From assembly GCA_033851955.1 (NCBI GenBank), contig JAWSVK010000001.1:234165-298164 (forward strand): 64,000 bases of DNA. The letters run 5' to 3'. The DNA is from Profundibacter sp033851955. Its GTDB lineage: Bacteria > Pseudomonadota > Alphaproteobacteria > Rhodobacterales > Rhodobacteraceae. A program made the translations under genes and the position numbers. Under the pieces are notes generated by a model, which was not told the DNA's origin, searched no databases, and worked only from the letters and a program-made list of their open reading frames with translations. This document shows, piece by piece, positions 17,951 through 26,356 of the stretch; positions within the stretch are counted from its first letter, which is position 1, and every line of letters begins with the position of its first letter.

Positions 17951-18280
17951 ATGGACATCACACTCCCCCCCTCGGTTACCCCGCGCGCCTTTGAGCGACT
18001 GGCCGAAATCAATGCCGATGGCGACACCAAGGTGTTGCGTATTGCGGTTGAGGGTGGTGGCTGCTCTGGGTTTCAGTATGAGATCACATTGGGCGACATG
18101 AATGACGGCGATCTGGTGCTGGAAAGCGCTGGCCAAAAGGTGGCAATTGATGAAATCTCACTGCCATTCCTATCCAACGCGGTCATAGATTTCGCCGATG
18201 AATTGATCGGCGCGCGCTTTGTCATCAACAACCCGAACGCAACCAGTAGCTGTGGTTGCGGCACTTCATTCTCAATGTAA
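17951..18280 (+). CDS. erpA: Iron-sulfur cluster insertion protein, HesB/IscA/ErpA family
   Basis: 109 residues from ATG 17951; ATG 17933 and 17915 are in-frame but give extra residues outside the family. A-type carriers pass Fe-S clusters to apoproteins. The three ligand cysteines are in GGGCSGFQYEI and SSCGCGTSF (CxC near the C-terminus). The family also has the VEGGGCSGFQY and DEISLPFLSNAVIDFADELIG elements seen here. ErpA and IscA are hard to separate by sequence alone, so the symbol is a best guess; alphaproteobacterial copies beside dgt are usually annotated ErpA. Confidence 0.85.
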   Translation: MDITLPPSVTPRAFERLAEINADGDTKVLRIAVEGGGCSGFQYEITLGDMNDGDLVLESAGQKVAIDEISLPFLSNAVIDFADELIGARFVINNPNATSSCGCGTSFSM

Positions 18281-18521
18281 TTGCAACAGCGCTGCCCTAA
18301 CGTTACCAAATGACACACAAATTGTAGTATTCGCCGCAAGATACCTTGTTTATGCTGCGGAAATACGCCAAATATGGTATAAGCAATAAGCTGCCTAGCG
18401 GAAAAACCGCAACAGGCAAGGGTAATCTAGGCGCATATCGAGTGATGAGTTGGTATTTCACATATTCTGGCAATGGGTCCCATTGGCGCGCCTTAGATAC
18501 TGGCTGCATTAAGGCTATGTC

Positions 18522-20234
18522 ATGAGCGTCGACGAAGAAGACTATGAAGTGCATGTTTTCGCCACCACCGATCAGGATGGCTATTCCGACGGATTGGAAC
18601 CGGAACCCGAAGCACCGACGCCTCAGCAAACACGGGAAAAAATAGGCAGCACTGGGCTGATCCGGCTCGGCTTGATTGTGTTCCTTATAATTGGTTCGCT
18701 GTTTTTCATTCACCGCATGTGGGGCGCGCAGATTGCGCGGTTCTATCTGAATGAACCCGCCCCAGAGGAACAATTCGCCCCCATCGACCCGCTGATCTAT
18801 TCCGAAGCCGTCGATGTCTGGAGCCTGACACGGGCCAATTTACGCATCAGCCAAGCGGCGAAAAACGCAGCGTCTGAGCAGACCGAACAGGCGGAAACCC
18901 TGATCGAGACCTTGCAAAAAACGCTTGTTCTGGCAGGACAAGCCATCGAAACCAGCACCGAAAAACTGACCGCCGCCAAAGACAGCCAAATTGCTGCCGA
19001 GACACATGTTTCTGAGCTGGCCGCCTCAAATTTAAAGGCCGAACTGGATGCGGCCACAGCACAGGTCGCCGCCGATGATGATCGATTGGCTAAAGCCGCC
19101 GCCACCTTTGCTGCGGCCCAACGTGACACTAGTGAGATTGAGCGCACGGTAGAGCAACTGGGTTTGGCCACCGATGCGGCAATCGTGGCAATCGAGGCCT
19201 CGGAAGCCGCCCAAGCCGCCGCCACATCCGCTGGCGAGATGATCGCCCAAAGCCAAGGCGAAGAAGCCGAGAACCCCTCATTGCTGGCGCGTTTGACCTT
19301 TAACATTTTCAGCGAGACCCAGACCCAAGTTAGCGGCGCCGAACGGGCCCGCGAAGCCGCTGCCACTGCACTTGCCACGGGTGAATCCCAACTGGCCGAG
19401 GCCTCGGATATTGAAGCCACACTTGAGGCGGCACGCGATGAGGCAAGAACCACCGCCGCCAACGCATTGGTTGAAAAAAACCGACTGCAAAAGCTGTATA
19501 AGCAACTGATCTTGGACCGCGAAGCCGCGACCAAGGCGTTAAGCAAAGCAGAAGCCACACAGGCAGCGGCAATCACTGAGTTGGGTGAAAAACAATCAGT
19601 AAGTGATCTGGCGACCAGCAAATTGGCCGAAGCACGCAGCGCGTTGAAAGTGGCATCAGCCAAAGCCAAAGTCGCCGGTGATGACATCGCAACAGCGCAG
19701 GCCCATTTTGACGTCGCCCAAACCGAGCTGTCTGCACTTCGTAACAAACGTGCTCTGCGCAGCGCGGTGGTTCTGGCCGAAGTCAATTCGCTGTTCGCCG
19801 ATGAATTGCGCAACAAGATTGGCCTGCCCCATACAGCAGACCCGACCAGCGACCGCTTTGCCCTATCTAGTGAAGTGTTGTTTCAATCTGGGGCCGCTGA
19901 TTTGGGCAAAACAGGTAAGGCTGAATTAGACAAAATGGCCGTTGTCTTGAAACAGGTGATCCAATCAATCCCCGAGGATGTCAGCTGGGTTTTGCGGATT
20001 GATGGGCATACCGACAACAAACCCCTTAGCGGCAGTGGCCCCTTTGCCGACAATTGGCAACTTAGTCAGGCTCGCGCCTTGGCTGTGGTTAAATATCTGA
20101 TCACCAAACAAGGTGTGTCTCCGTCCCATCTGACCGCCAATGGCTTTGGCCAATATCAACCAATCCGCAGTGGGAATGAAGACGCTGATTTGGCCATCAA
20201 TCGCCGGATCGAGCTGTTCATCACCCCCAAATAG
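18522..20234 (+). CDS. OmpA-family peptidoglycan-binding protein with long coiled coil
   Basis: 570 residues. A cytoplasmic N-terminus of about 45 residues precedes one transmembrane helix (LIRLGLIVFLIIGSLFFIHR). Residues about 100-430 are an unbroken Ala/Glu-rich coiled coil. The C-terminal 120 residues are an OmpA/MotB domain: FALSSEVLFQSGAADLGKTG, RIDGHTDNKPL and NWQLSQARALAVVKYL with the peptidoglycan-contacting Asp and Arg residues, ending in NRRIELF. The plan (inner-membrane anchor, stalk, cell-wall binding) resembles MotB-like or TolR/TolA-type connectors, but no motA or tol genes are next to it. One base separates its stop from the stop of the Hint gene (convergent). Confidence 0.85.
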   Translation: MSVDEEDYEVHVFATTDQDGYSDGLEPEPEAPTPQQTREKIGSTGLIRLGLIVFLIIGSLFFIHRMWGAQIARFYLNEPAPEEQFAPIDPLIYSEAVDVWSLTRANLRISQAAKNAASEQTEQAETLIETLQKTLVLAGQAIETSTEKLTAAKDSQIAAETHVSELAASNLKAELDAATAQVAADDDRLAKAAATFAAAQRDTSEIERTVEQLGLATDAAIVAIEASEAAQAAATSAGEMIAQSQGEEAENPSLLARLTFNIFSETQTQVSGAERAREAAATALATGESQLAEASDIEATLEAARDEARTTAANALVEKNRLQKLYKQLILDREAATKALSKAEATQAAAITELGEKQSVSDLATSKLAEARSALKVASAKAKVAGDDIATAQAHFDVAQTELSALRNKRALRSAVVLAEVNSLFADELRNKIGLPHTADPTSDRFALSSEVLFQSGAADLGKTGKAELDKMAVVLKQVIQSIPEDVSWVLRIDGHTDNKPLSGSGPFADNWQLSQARALAVVKYLITKQGVSPSHLTANGFGQYQPIRSGNEDADLAINRRIELFITPK

Positions 20235-20235
20235 G

Positions 20236-21135
20236 TCAGGCCGCCATCGCTGCCATTTCAAAGCCACGCGCAATGGGTCTGGCAGCGCTCAATTGGGGTA
20301 GGACTTTGGAAACCGTAGGAAACGCGGCTTTGATCTCGTCCATCAAAAGGCTTTCCTCGCCGCTTAGGTAATCACCGATCAAGAAGCTCTCGGTCGGGGC
20401 CCCTTCGGCATAGATCACTTCGTGATTGTCAAACATCAAGTGGATATACTCGACCTTATCGCAAGGGGCTTTCAAAATGCTGGTGTCGTTCAACAGCTTG
20501 CTGGCGGCACAGAGCACCTCGTCCTCGCCAAAGAACAGCTCGGCACGCCAATCTTGTAACAACATCCGATGCTGTGGCGAGACCCGTAGATCGCGACTGT
20601 TGCCAATCGCACCGGCTTTGAACAGGATCGGGGCAAATTCGCCGCGTCCCGCAACGCTGCGCTGGCCAATCCAACGAATTTCTTGTGGGCCGTGATCTTT
20701 GGTTGTGACCATGTCCCCGATTTTCAGATCCTCAACGCGGATGTCACCATCTGGGGTTTCGATCCTTGTGCCAGAGACAAAACAGGGCGGACCCAGATCG
20801 CCAACGGGCATTTGGGTGCTGGTGTTCACAAATGTCGTAGCGGTGGCGATGCCAGGCGACAGCACAGATCCATCATTTGGGGTGAAATAACGCCCGCCAT
20901 CTGCGGTATAAAAAGTGGTGCCTATATGGGTGACCCCATCAATTGTCACTGAATCATCGACCCAGACATTGACCACATTGCTGCCATTGACCTGATCCGA
21001 GCCATCGGCCCGAATAAACCCATCATTGTCAACGTCGTTCAATGTGATTGAAATAACGGTGATGGTTGTGGGCAATCCAGGAGGGACACCCGGATCGAAA
21101 TTGCCACCAAGGGCCTGATCTGTGTATGTTACCAT
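20236..21135 (-). CDS. Hint (Hedgehog/intein) domain protein
   Basis: 299 residues, no clear signal peptide. The first 115 residues are strand-forming and acidic (NDVDNDGFIRADGSDQ...), like the N-termini of secreted calcium-binding roseobacter proteins. From about residue 118 begins a Hint module: CFVSGTRIETPDGDIRVEDL, then GDMVTT, and RVSPQHRMLLQDW with the conserved His of block B. The C-terminal part (HEVIYAEGAPTESFLIGDYL) matches Hint_2 proteins. Unlike inteins there is no C-terminal HN-Cys, so protein splicing is not expected; any self-processing would be cleavage at the cysteine (inference). AGGAA sits before the start. Function in this group is not established. Confidence 0.85.
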   Translation of the reverse strand: MVTYTDQALGGNFDPGVPPGLPTTITVISITLNDVDNDGFIRADGSDQVNGSNVVNVWVDDSVTIDGVTHIGTTFYTADGGRYFTPNDGSVLSPGIATATTFVNTSTQMPVGDLGPPCFVSGTRIETPDGDIRVEDLKIGDMVTTKDHGPQEIRWIGQRSVAGRGEFAPILFKAGAIGNSRDLRVSPQHRMLLQDWRAELFFGEDEVLCAASKLLNDTSILKAPCDKVEYIHLMFDNHEVIYAEGAPTESFLIGDYLSGEESLLMDEIKAAFPTVSKVLPQLSAARPIARGFEMAAMAA

Positions 21136-21375
21136 CTTTTTGTTCCTGCCTTCTCAACTACTTAGCTCGCGAACCCCTGGCTATTTTTTGGCAAATTTGT
21201 TTTATATCCTTAGGGAACACTTAACTATATCGCCTCCGATTGTGTCCAAATCGGGGAAAGCCAGTGGTCTTTTGGTGGATTGTTTCAGAAATCGTCCCCC
21301 GTAAACGAGTGATTTGCGGGCTTGAGCCTGCCCCGCATTCCCCGCTACACCAAGGGGGCAAACAGGAGATGCGCT

Positions 21376-22155
21376 ATGAAAATTGCCACGTTCAACATCA
21401 ACGGGATCAAAGCCCGCATCAACGCCCTGCCCGAGTGGCTGCGCGAGCGTCAGCCTGATGTCGCCTTGCTGCAAGAGATCAAAACCGTGGATGAGGGGTT
21501 TCCCAGCGAGATGTTCGAAGACATGGGATACCGCGTTGAAGTGCACGGTCAGAAATCGTTCAACGGGGTTGCGATCCTGTCCAAACTGCCACTTGAAGAC
21601 GTCACACGCGGCTTGCCCGGTGATGACGCGGACGAGCAAGCCCGCTGGATCGAGGCCACCGTGATGGGCGATATTCCTGTGCGGGTTTGCGGGCTGTATC
21701 TGCCCAATGGCAACCCTTGTCCTGGGCCGAAATACGATTACAAACTGGCATGGATGGAGCGGCTTTATAAGCGCGCGCAAGAATTGCTGGCTTCAGAGGA
21801 GCCCGCCTTGATGGCCGGTGATTACAACATCATCCCCCAAGCCGAAGACGCCGCCCGCCCGAATGTGTGGCGCGAGGATGCACTGTTTCGCCCTGAAAGC
21901 CGTGCGGCATGGCGCAAGATTGTGAACCTTGGCTTTACTGAAGCGTTTCGCGCCCGTGTGCATGGCCCTGAGCATTACAGTTTTTGGGATTATCAGGCCG
22001 GCGCTTGGAATAAGAACGACGGCATCCGGATTGATCATTTCCTGATGACACCGCAATGTGCTGATCTTTTGACGGATTGCCAGATAGATTCCGAAATACG
22101 TGGCCGTGAAAAGCCCTCGGATCACGTGCCGGTTTGGGTTGATCTGGCGGCTTAG
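21376..22155 (+). CDS. xth: Exodeoxyribonuclease III
   Basis: 259 residues from ATG 21376, preceded by AGGAG; the longer reading from 21322 is not family-like. Xth is the main AP endonuclease in base excision repair and a 3' exonuclease. The motifs are MKIATFNINGIKARI, LLQEIKT (metal-binding Glu), GLYLPNGNP, AGDYNI (catalytic Asp and Asn) and KPSDHVPVWVDL (the terminal Asp-His pair). It overlaps the 3' end of the convergent TfoX-like gene by four bases. Confidence 0.97.
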   Translation: MKIATFNINGIKARINALPEWLRERQPDVALLQEIKTVDEGFPSEMFEDMGYRVEVHGQKSFNGVAILSKLPLEDVTRGLPGDDADEQARWIEATVMGDIPVRVCGLYLPNGNPCPGPKYDYKLAWMERLYKRAQELLASEEPALMAGDYNIIPQAEDAARPNVWREDALFRPESRAAWRKIVNLGFTEAFRARVHGPEHYSFWDYQAGAWNKNDGIRIDHFLMTPQCADLLTDCQIDSEIRGREKPSDHVPVWVDLAA

Positions 22156-22457
22156 CCCGTGACGTATGCGGCGGCGGCGATTGCCAATGCCGGCCACATG
22201 GTTTTATGCGTCAACGGCACCTGCACCCATTCGCGCATGGCGCGGCCCTTACCCGAAGGATCAAACAATTGTGCGCCCTCAAGGGCAAGCGCATTTGCGT
22301 GGCTATCGCCTGTCAGCTTGAACACCATAGCGTCTTGGAAATAGGCAACAAAGGCTTTGCCGCTTACCTTAAAACAGGGTTTGCCAAACATCTGGCTTTG
22401 TTCGGCCCCGGAAACGTTCTGTGCGGCGCTTATATAGGCGGTGTTGGGCGGCGTCAT
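22152..22457 (-). CDS. TfoX/YjbR-like small protein
   Basis: 101 residues. The pattern QMFGKPCFKVSGKAFVAYF, then AMVFKLTG and a conserved LFDPSGKGRAMREWVQVP, matches the N-terminal TfoX / MmcQ-YjbR-like fold group seen in short proteins of unknown function. There is no DNA-binding region and no sign of a competence role. The C-terminal helix is hydrophobic (MWPALAIAAAAYVT). It overlaps xth by four bases at the 3' end, and repeat element 22491-22560 lies between it and the upstream monooxygenase gene on the same strand. Confidence 0.6.
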   Translation of the reverse strand: MTPPNTAYISAAQNVSGAEQSQMFGKPCFKVSGKAFVAYFQDAMVFKLTGDSHANALALEGAQLFDPSGKGRAMREWVQVPLTHKTMWPALAIAAAAYVTG

Positions 22458-22490
22458 TACTCTGTCCTTTATCTCGCCTCTGGCCTTAAC

Positions 22491-22560
22491 GGCCGCTCAT
22501 CAATCCTTACGGCTTTCTTCGCACCAGCAAAGAGCGCCCGCGAGGGGGCGATGAGCGGCC
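22491..22560. repeat. Palindromic intergenic repeat, copy A
   Basis: Left arm 22491-22522 begins GGCCGCTCATC and ends CTTTCTTCGC; right arm 22527-22560 begins GCAAAGAGCG and ends GATGAGCGGCC, so the outer 11 bp pair perfectly. It fills the gap between the flavin monooxygenase and the TfoX-like gene. The left arm matches, in reverse complement, the right arms of copies at 25309 and 55733 over nearly 28 bp. Confidence 0.75.
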
Positions 22561-22562
22561 AC

Positions 22563-23738
22563 CTAGCTCTGGGTTACGTCATGACCGTATATCCAGTCAA
22601 ATTTCTTCAACGCCAATGAAGGGGCAACCGTGCTGCCCAATCTAAGAGCTGCATGCGCCGCCAGTCGAAGTGGTCCGGCTGGCAAGTGGTAATTGCGGGC
22701 ATTTTTGCTGGCCGCTTCAATCACTGAACTGGCACGGGCGTGGCGGCGGGTCTGGTAGCTGTCTAGCCCTGTCTCAACCGTATCACCCCTTGCAAGCGCA
22801 TCTGCCAGCACCCAAGCGTCTTCCAGCGCCATCACAGCCCCCTGGGCCATAAATGGCAAGGTCGGATGGGCGGCATCGCCAAGGATCGCACTGCCCCCCC
22901 CGTGCCATTTCGCGGCCACAGGATGGCGAAACAACCCCCAAAGATAGACTGTTTGAATGCGCTTCAACAGTGCCTGAACCTCTGGGCCAAAATCAGCGAA
23001 TGCCCGCTGCAAATTGGCCGGATCATCCTGAAAATTCCAGCCTTCCTCGGCCCATTCATCGCGTTCCTGCACGGCGACGATGTTCAACATCTCGCCGCCA
23101 CGCAAAGGATAGACCACCAAATGGCACCCTGCCCCCATGTAGACCTTGGCCACAGCAGGCTCACCCCCGACCGCTGGGACAATCGCACGCCAAGCAACTT
23201 GTTTTGTGAAAAACGGCGCATTGTTACCGTTTAGAGCCACACGCAGTTTTGAGTGCAAACCATCCGCGCCAATCAATACGTCCGGCGTCAAAACATCACC
23301 CGAGGCCATTTGAACCTGCGCCCCACCGTCCTGCAACCGGACATCTGTTACCTGTTGTGACAGTTTGATCGTGACGCCTGCATCGCGCGCCGCAGTTGCC
23401 AACACATTGACCAAATCAGCCCTGTGCACGAAGTAATAGTGTTGATCAGCGGCAAAACGTTGGAAATCCAACTGGAACACGGGCGCAGCCGTGGCCCCGT
23501 TCAACAGGCACATCCCTTGCGCCCTGACCGAGCAGGCTGACAAAGCTTCCCCTGCCCCCAAGGCCCGCATGACGGCGAATCCATTGGGGCCGATTTGCAA
23601 ACCCGCCCCAACCTCAGTAATCGCGTCGGCCTGTTCCAGCACCGTGACCTGTGCGCCACGCTGAGCCAAGGCACATGCCGCAGCCAAACCACCGATGCCG
23701 CCGCCCATAACCGTGATAGCTTGCTTGTTCAATTCCAT
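22563..23738 (-). CDS. FAD-dependent monooxygenase (salicylate hydroxylase-like)
   Basis: 391 residues from ATG 23738, with GGGG nine bases upstream; alternatives at 23747 and TTG 23753 are less well placed. Class A flavoprotein hydroxylase: the dinucleotide fold ITVMGGGIGGLAAACALAQRGAQVTVLEQ, the DG motif DVLIGADGLHSKLR and the GD motif AILGDAAHPTLPFMAQGAVMALEDAW are all intact. Such enzymes use NAD(P)H and O2 to hydroxylate aromatic rings. The closest pattern is the salicylate/3-hydroxybenzoate hydroxylase group, but nothing in the neighbourhood shows the substrate. It directly follows the dksA terminator. Confidence 0.85.
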   Translation of the reverse strand: MELNKQAITVMGGGIGGLAAACALAQRGAQVTVLEQADAITEVGAGLQIGPNGFAVMRALGAGEALSACSVRAQGMCLLNGATAAPVFQLDFQRFAADQHYYFVHRADLVNVLATAARDAGVTIKLSQQVTDVRLQDGGAQVQMASGDVLTPDVLIGADGLHSKLRVALNGNNAPFFTKQVAWRAIVPAVGGEPAVAKVYMGAGCHLVVYPLRGGEMLNIVAVQERDEWAEEGWNFQDDPANLQRAFADFGPEVQALLKRIQTVYLWGLFRHPVAAKWHGGGSAILGDAAHPTLPFMAQGAVMALEDAWVLADALARGDTVETGLDSYQTRRHARASSVIEAASKNARNYHLPAGPLRLAAHAALRLGSTVAPSLALKKFDWIYGHDVTQS

Positions 23739-23754
23739 GTCGTCCATCCCCAAT

Positions 23755-23784
23755 AAAAAACACCGAAGCGTTGCCGCTCCGGTG
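23755..23784 (-). terminator. Rho-independent terminator of dksA
   Basis: Read on the minus strand, CACCGGAGCG pairs with CGCTTCGGTG around a GCAA tetraloop (one G-T pair) and is followed by TTTTTT. It lies 47 bp after the dksA stop and just upstream of the monooxygenase start. Confidence 0.9.
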
Positions 23785-23831
23785 CCTATATATCCTAGAT
23801 CCGAACCATACCGATTGATCTAAACCAAGAT

Positions 23832-24254
23832 TTAGTCGTCGCGGTGGATTTTTTCACGGCGCTCATGCTTTTCTTGGGCTTCGAGCGACATGGTCGCGAT
23901 CGGCCGTGCATCCAGACGTTTGAGCGAAATCGGCTCGCCTGTTTTGGAGCAATAGCCAAATTCACCCTCGTCAATCCGGCGCAGGGCTTGGTCAATTTTG
24001 CCCACCAGTTTGCGTTGGCGATCACGGGTGCGCAATTCCAGCGCCCTGTCGGTTTCCTCGGAGGCGCGATCTGCGTCGTCCGGAATGTTACGTGCACCGT
24101 CTTGAAGCGCTTCGATGGTGTCTTTGCCATCCAATGCGATATCTTCTTTCCATGCGATTAGTTTGCGCCGAAAATACTCCATCTGACGGTCGTTCATGAA
24201 CGACTCGTCTTCTGCTGGACTATAGTCATCGGGCAAGAAAACTTCGGCTTTCAT
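23832..24254 (-). CDS. dksA: RNA polymerase-binding transcription factor DksA
   Basis: 140 residues from ATG 24254; GGGAGAAGG sits just upstream, whereas the earlier ATG 24284 has no ribosome site. DksA binds the RNA polymerase secondary channel and works with ppGpp. The coiled-coil region with the conserved DRASEETDRALELRTRDRQRKL tip (acidic tip residues D, A, S) is intact. The zinc-finger region keeps the sequence FGYCSKTGEPISLKRLDARPIATMSLEAQEK, in which only one of the usual four cysteines remains. This single-Cys form is known from Rhodobacter and other alphaproteobacteria. A strong terminator follows. Confidence 0.95.
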   Translation of the reverse strand: MKAEVFLPDDYSPAEDESFMNDRQMEYFRRKLIAWKEDIALDGKDTIEALQDGARNIPDDADRASEETDRALELRTRDRQRKLVGKIDQALRRIDEGEFGYCSKTGEPISLKRLDARPIATMSLEAQEKHERREKIHRDD

Positions 24255-24437
24255 ACCTTCTCCCTCTTGCATTCCATTTGCCATTTATACTGACATTTCT
24301 GCCTATGGCACCCTCTACCTGTGGCTGATCTATTCCAATCCAAGCGCTTTGTCACGCCCCATTCTCAGCCATTGATACAAAGTGATCAAACCGTTAGGTA
24401 ATACTTGAGTTCAATCAATCAGGCCCAAGCAAACATT

Positions 24438-25277
24438 ATGAAATTTACGTCAACTGATACATATGTCGCCACCGACGACCTAAGCGTCGCGGTCAATGCT
24501 GCTGTCACACTGGAGCGCCCCCTGCTGGTCAAGGGCGAGCCGGGCACAGGCAAAACCGAATTGGCGCGTCAGGTCGCCGATTCTTTGGGCCTGCCAATGA
24601 TCGAATGGCACATCAAATCCACCACACGCGCCCAGCAAGGCCTTTATGAGTATGATGCCGTTAGCCGCTTGCGCGACAGCCAACTGGGCGAAGAGCGTGT
24701 GCATGATGTGGCCAATTACATCAAAAAGGGCAAGCTTTGGCAGGCTTTTGAGGCGGGGGAAAAAACCGTGCTGTTGATTGACGAGATTGATAAGGCGGAC
24801 ATCGAGTTTCCCAACGATCTGTTGCAGGAACTGGATAAGATGGAATTCCACGTATACGAGACCGGTCAAGTGGTGAAGGCGGATGTGCGCCCCATCGTGA
24901 TCATCACTTCGAACAATGAAAAAGAGCTGCCGGATGCGTTTTTGCGCCGTTGTTTCTTTCACTACATCCGGTTTCCTGACATCGACACCATGCGCAAAAT
25001 TGTAGAAGTCCATCACCCCGGGCTGAAAGATGCGCTGCTGACCACCGCTTTGACCCAATTTTACGAGCTGCGCGAAACTGCTGGCCTAAAGAAAAAGCCG
25101 TCGACCAGCGAGGTGCTGGATTGGCTGAAGCTGCTGTTGGCCGAGGATCTGAGCGTAGAAGATCTAAAACGCGACGGGGCCAATGCGCTGCCCAAACTGC
25201 ACGGGGCGCTGTTGAAAAACGAGCAGGACGTGCATTTGTTTGAACGGCTGGCCTTTATGGCACGTGGTCAACGCTAA
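24438..25277 (+). CDS. MoxR-family AAA+ ATPase
   Basis: 279 residues from ATG 24438 (MKFTSTDTYVATDDL, the normal start in this family); a TTG at 24405 is also open. Walker A is VKGEPGTGKTEL, Walker B VLLIDEIDKAD, and the sensor 1 region IVIITSNNEKELPDAF is followed by an arginine-finger FLRRC. MoxR ATPases act as chaperones together with VWA-domain partners in assembling or activating metalloenzymes. The likely partner, a CoxE-like VWA protein, is at 27907-29088 on the same strand, after four unrelated genes rather than directly next to it. Confidence 0.92.
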   Translation: MKFTSTDTYVATDDLSVAVNAAVTLERPLLVKGEPGTGKTELARQVADSLGLPMIEWHIKSTTRAQQGLYEYDAVSRLRDSQLGEERVHDVANYIKKGKLWQAFEAGEKTVLLIDEIDKADIEFPNDLLQELDKMEFHVYETGQVVKADVRPIVIITSNNEKELPDAFLRRCFFHYIRFPDIDTMRKIVEVHHPGLKDALLTTALTQFYELRETAGLKKKPSTSEVLDWLKLLLAEDLSVEDLKRDGANALPKLHGALLKNEQDVHLFERLAFMARGQR

Positions 25278-25304
25278 CATGGCGCAGACACAACGCTAAC
25301 GAGG

Positions 25305-25330
25305 GCGCAGCGGTTCATCGCTGCGCTTTT
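25305..25330 (+). terminator. Terminator of the MoxR gene
   Basis: GCGCAGCG (25305-25312) pairs perfectly with CGCTGCGC (25319-25326) around GTTCAT, followed by TTTT. It begins 28 bp after the MoxR stop and forms the left side of repeat copy B. Confidence 0.85.
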
Positions 25331-25365
25331 CACCACAGCGAAGAAAGCCGTGAGGCTTGATGAGC
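25309..25365. repeat. Palindromic intergenic repeat, copy B
   Basis: The right arm 25338-25365 reads GCGAAGAAAGCCGTGAGG then CTTGATGAGC and agrees with the reverse complement of copy A's left arm and the right arm of copy C at nearly every position. The left arm is shorter and is merged with the MoxR terminator. The element lies between the ends of two convergent genes. Confidence 0.7.
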
Positions 25366-25373
25366 TTTTTGAG

Positions 25374-25685
25374 CTAGAACTTTGGCTTACAGGTGCCAGC
25401 GACCCATTCGTCGTTGTTACACCACGCCCAGTCCACACGCCATTTGCTGGTCGAACCGCAAGGGTCCGACAATTGCGGATCACTATGCGTCTCACCCATT
25501 TTAAACGTGAATGATCCAAGGTCAGACACATAACAGCCGCCACCAACCGTGCGGTACTGCACAAAAATGTCTTCGCCACAGCTGTTGGCAAAGGTATCGG
25601 TTGGCCCGTCATACGAAACGCAAGCCGACGCCGAAGTTGCCGCAATCATAAAGAATGCCGCACTCATCATTGCTTGTTTTAACAT
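25374..25685 (-). CDS. Small secreted cysteine-rich hypothetical protein
   Basis: 103 residues from ATG 25685, chosen because GGAGAG lies just upstream; the ATG at 25724 would bury the signal peptide. A signal peptide (MLKQAMMSAAFFMIAATSASA) is followed directly by a cysteine. The mature part of about 82 residues has six cysteines and many aromatic residues (KWRVDWAWCNNDEWVAGTCK). The even cysteine number suggests disulfide bonds in the periplasm or outside the cell. If the first cysteine were lipidated it would be a lipoprotein, but the preceding residues ATSASA fit signal peptidase I better. No family recognised. Confidence 0.65.
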   Translation of the reverse strand: MLKQAMMSAAFFMIAATSASACVSYDGPTDTFANSCGEDIFVQYRTVGGGCYVSDLGSFTFKMGETHSDPQLSDPCGSTSKWRVDWAWCNNDEWVAGTCKPKF

Positions 25686-25893
25686 CGCTCTCTCCAATAT
25701 GAGGCGCGATATCACGGCGTCCAACGCAATATCACCTGCTGCTTATTTAACCGTTGGGCCATATAACTTCAAGATGCAGCAATTTGGGGCCCATGACGAC
25801 TTTGTTTCCAATAAACTCCCCAATAAACCCCTAGGCATCCCCCCCCTTCACCCGCTACAACAACCAGACCACCCGACGAAGGATTGATACGCA

Positions 25894-26352
25894 ATGGCAG
25901 ACCAGACTGAAAACCTTATTGTCCGCCCGCTTTTAGCAGCAGACGAACCGGAATGGCGCCGCCTATGGTCTGCCTATCTGGAGTATTACGAAACGACGGT
26001 GTCCGAAGAGGTCTACGCCAGCAGCTTTTCCCGCCTGTTGGGGGACGATGCGCAGGACTATAACGGGCTGGTCGCCGAGTTGGACGGCCGTTTGGTTGGC
26101 CTGACGCATTACCTGTTCCATCGACACGGCTGGAAAATCGAAAACACCTGCTATTTGCAAGATCTGTTCGCCGACCCTGATGTGCGTGGCCGTGGCATTG
26201 GCCGCGCCCTGATCCAGGGCGTTTACGCCGCCGCTGACACCGCTGGCGCGCCTGCGGTTTACTGGCTGACACAGGATTTCAACAAAGCGGGCCGCAGGCT
26301 CTATGACAAAGTTGGCGTCCTCACCCCGTTTATCAAATATAACAGGCCCTGA
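25894..26352 (+). CDS. GNAT family N-acetyltransferase
   Basis: 152 residues. The GNAT fold is visible: IVRPLLAADEPEWRRLWSAYLEYY at the start, then CYLQDLFADPDVRGRGIGRALI, which is motif A with the acetyl-CoA binding R/Q-x-x-G-x-G/A loop (RGRGIG), and the aromatic C-terminus (YDKVGVLTPFIKYNRP). Substrate unknown. It lies four bases upstream of the DUF2927 lipoprotein gene, so the two are probably co-transcribed. Confidence 0.9.
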   Translation: MADQTENLIVRPLLAADEPEWRRLWSAYLEYYETTVSEEVYASSFSRLLGDDAQDYNGLVAELDGRLVGLTHYLFHRHGWKIENTCYLQDLFADPDVRGRGIGRALIQGVYAAADTAGAPAVYWLTQDFNKAGRRLYDKVGVLTPFIKYNRP

Positions 26353-26356
26353 TCTG

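Noticed and set aside
18797..19816. 339-residue Ala/Ser-rich open frame on the minus strand
   Set aside because: It is antisense to the alanine-rich coiled coil of the OmpA-like gene; composition explains its length.
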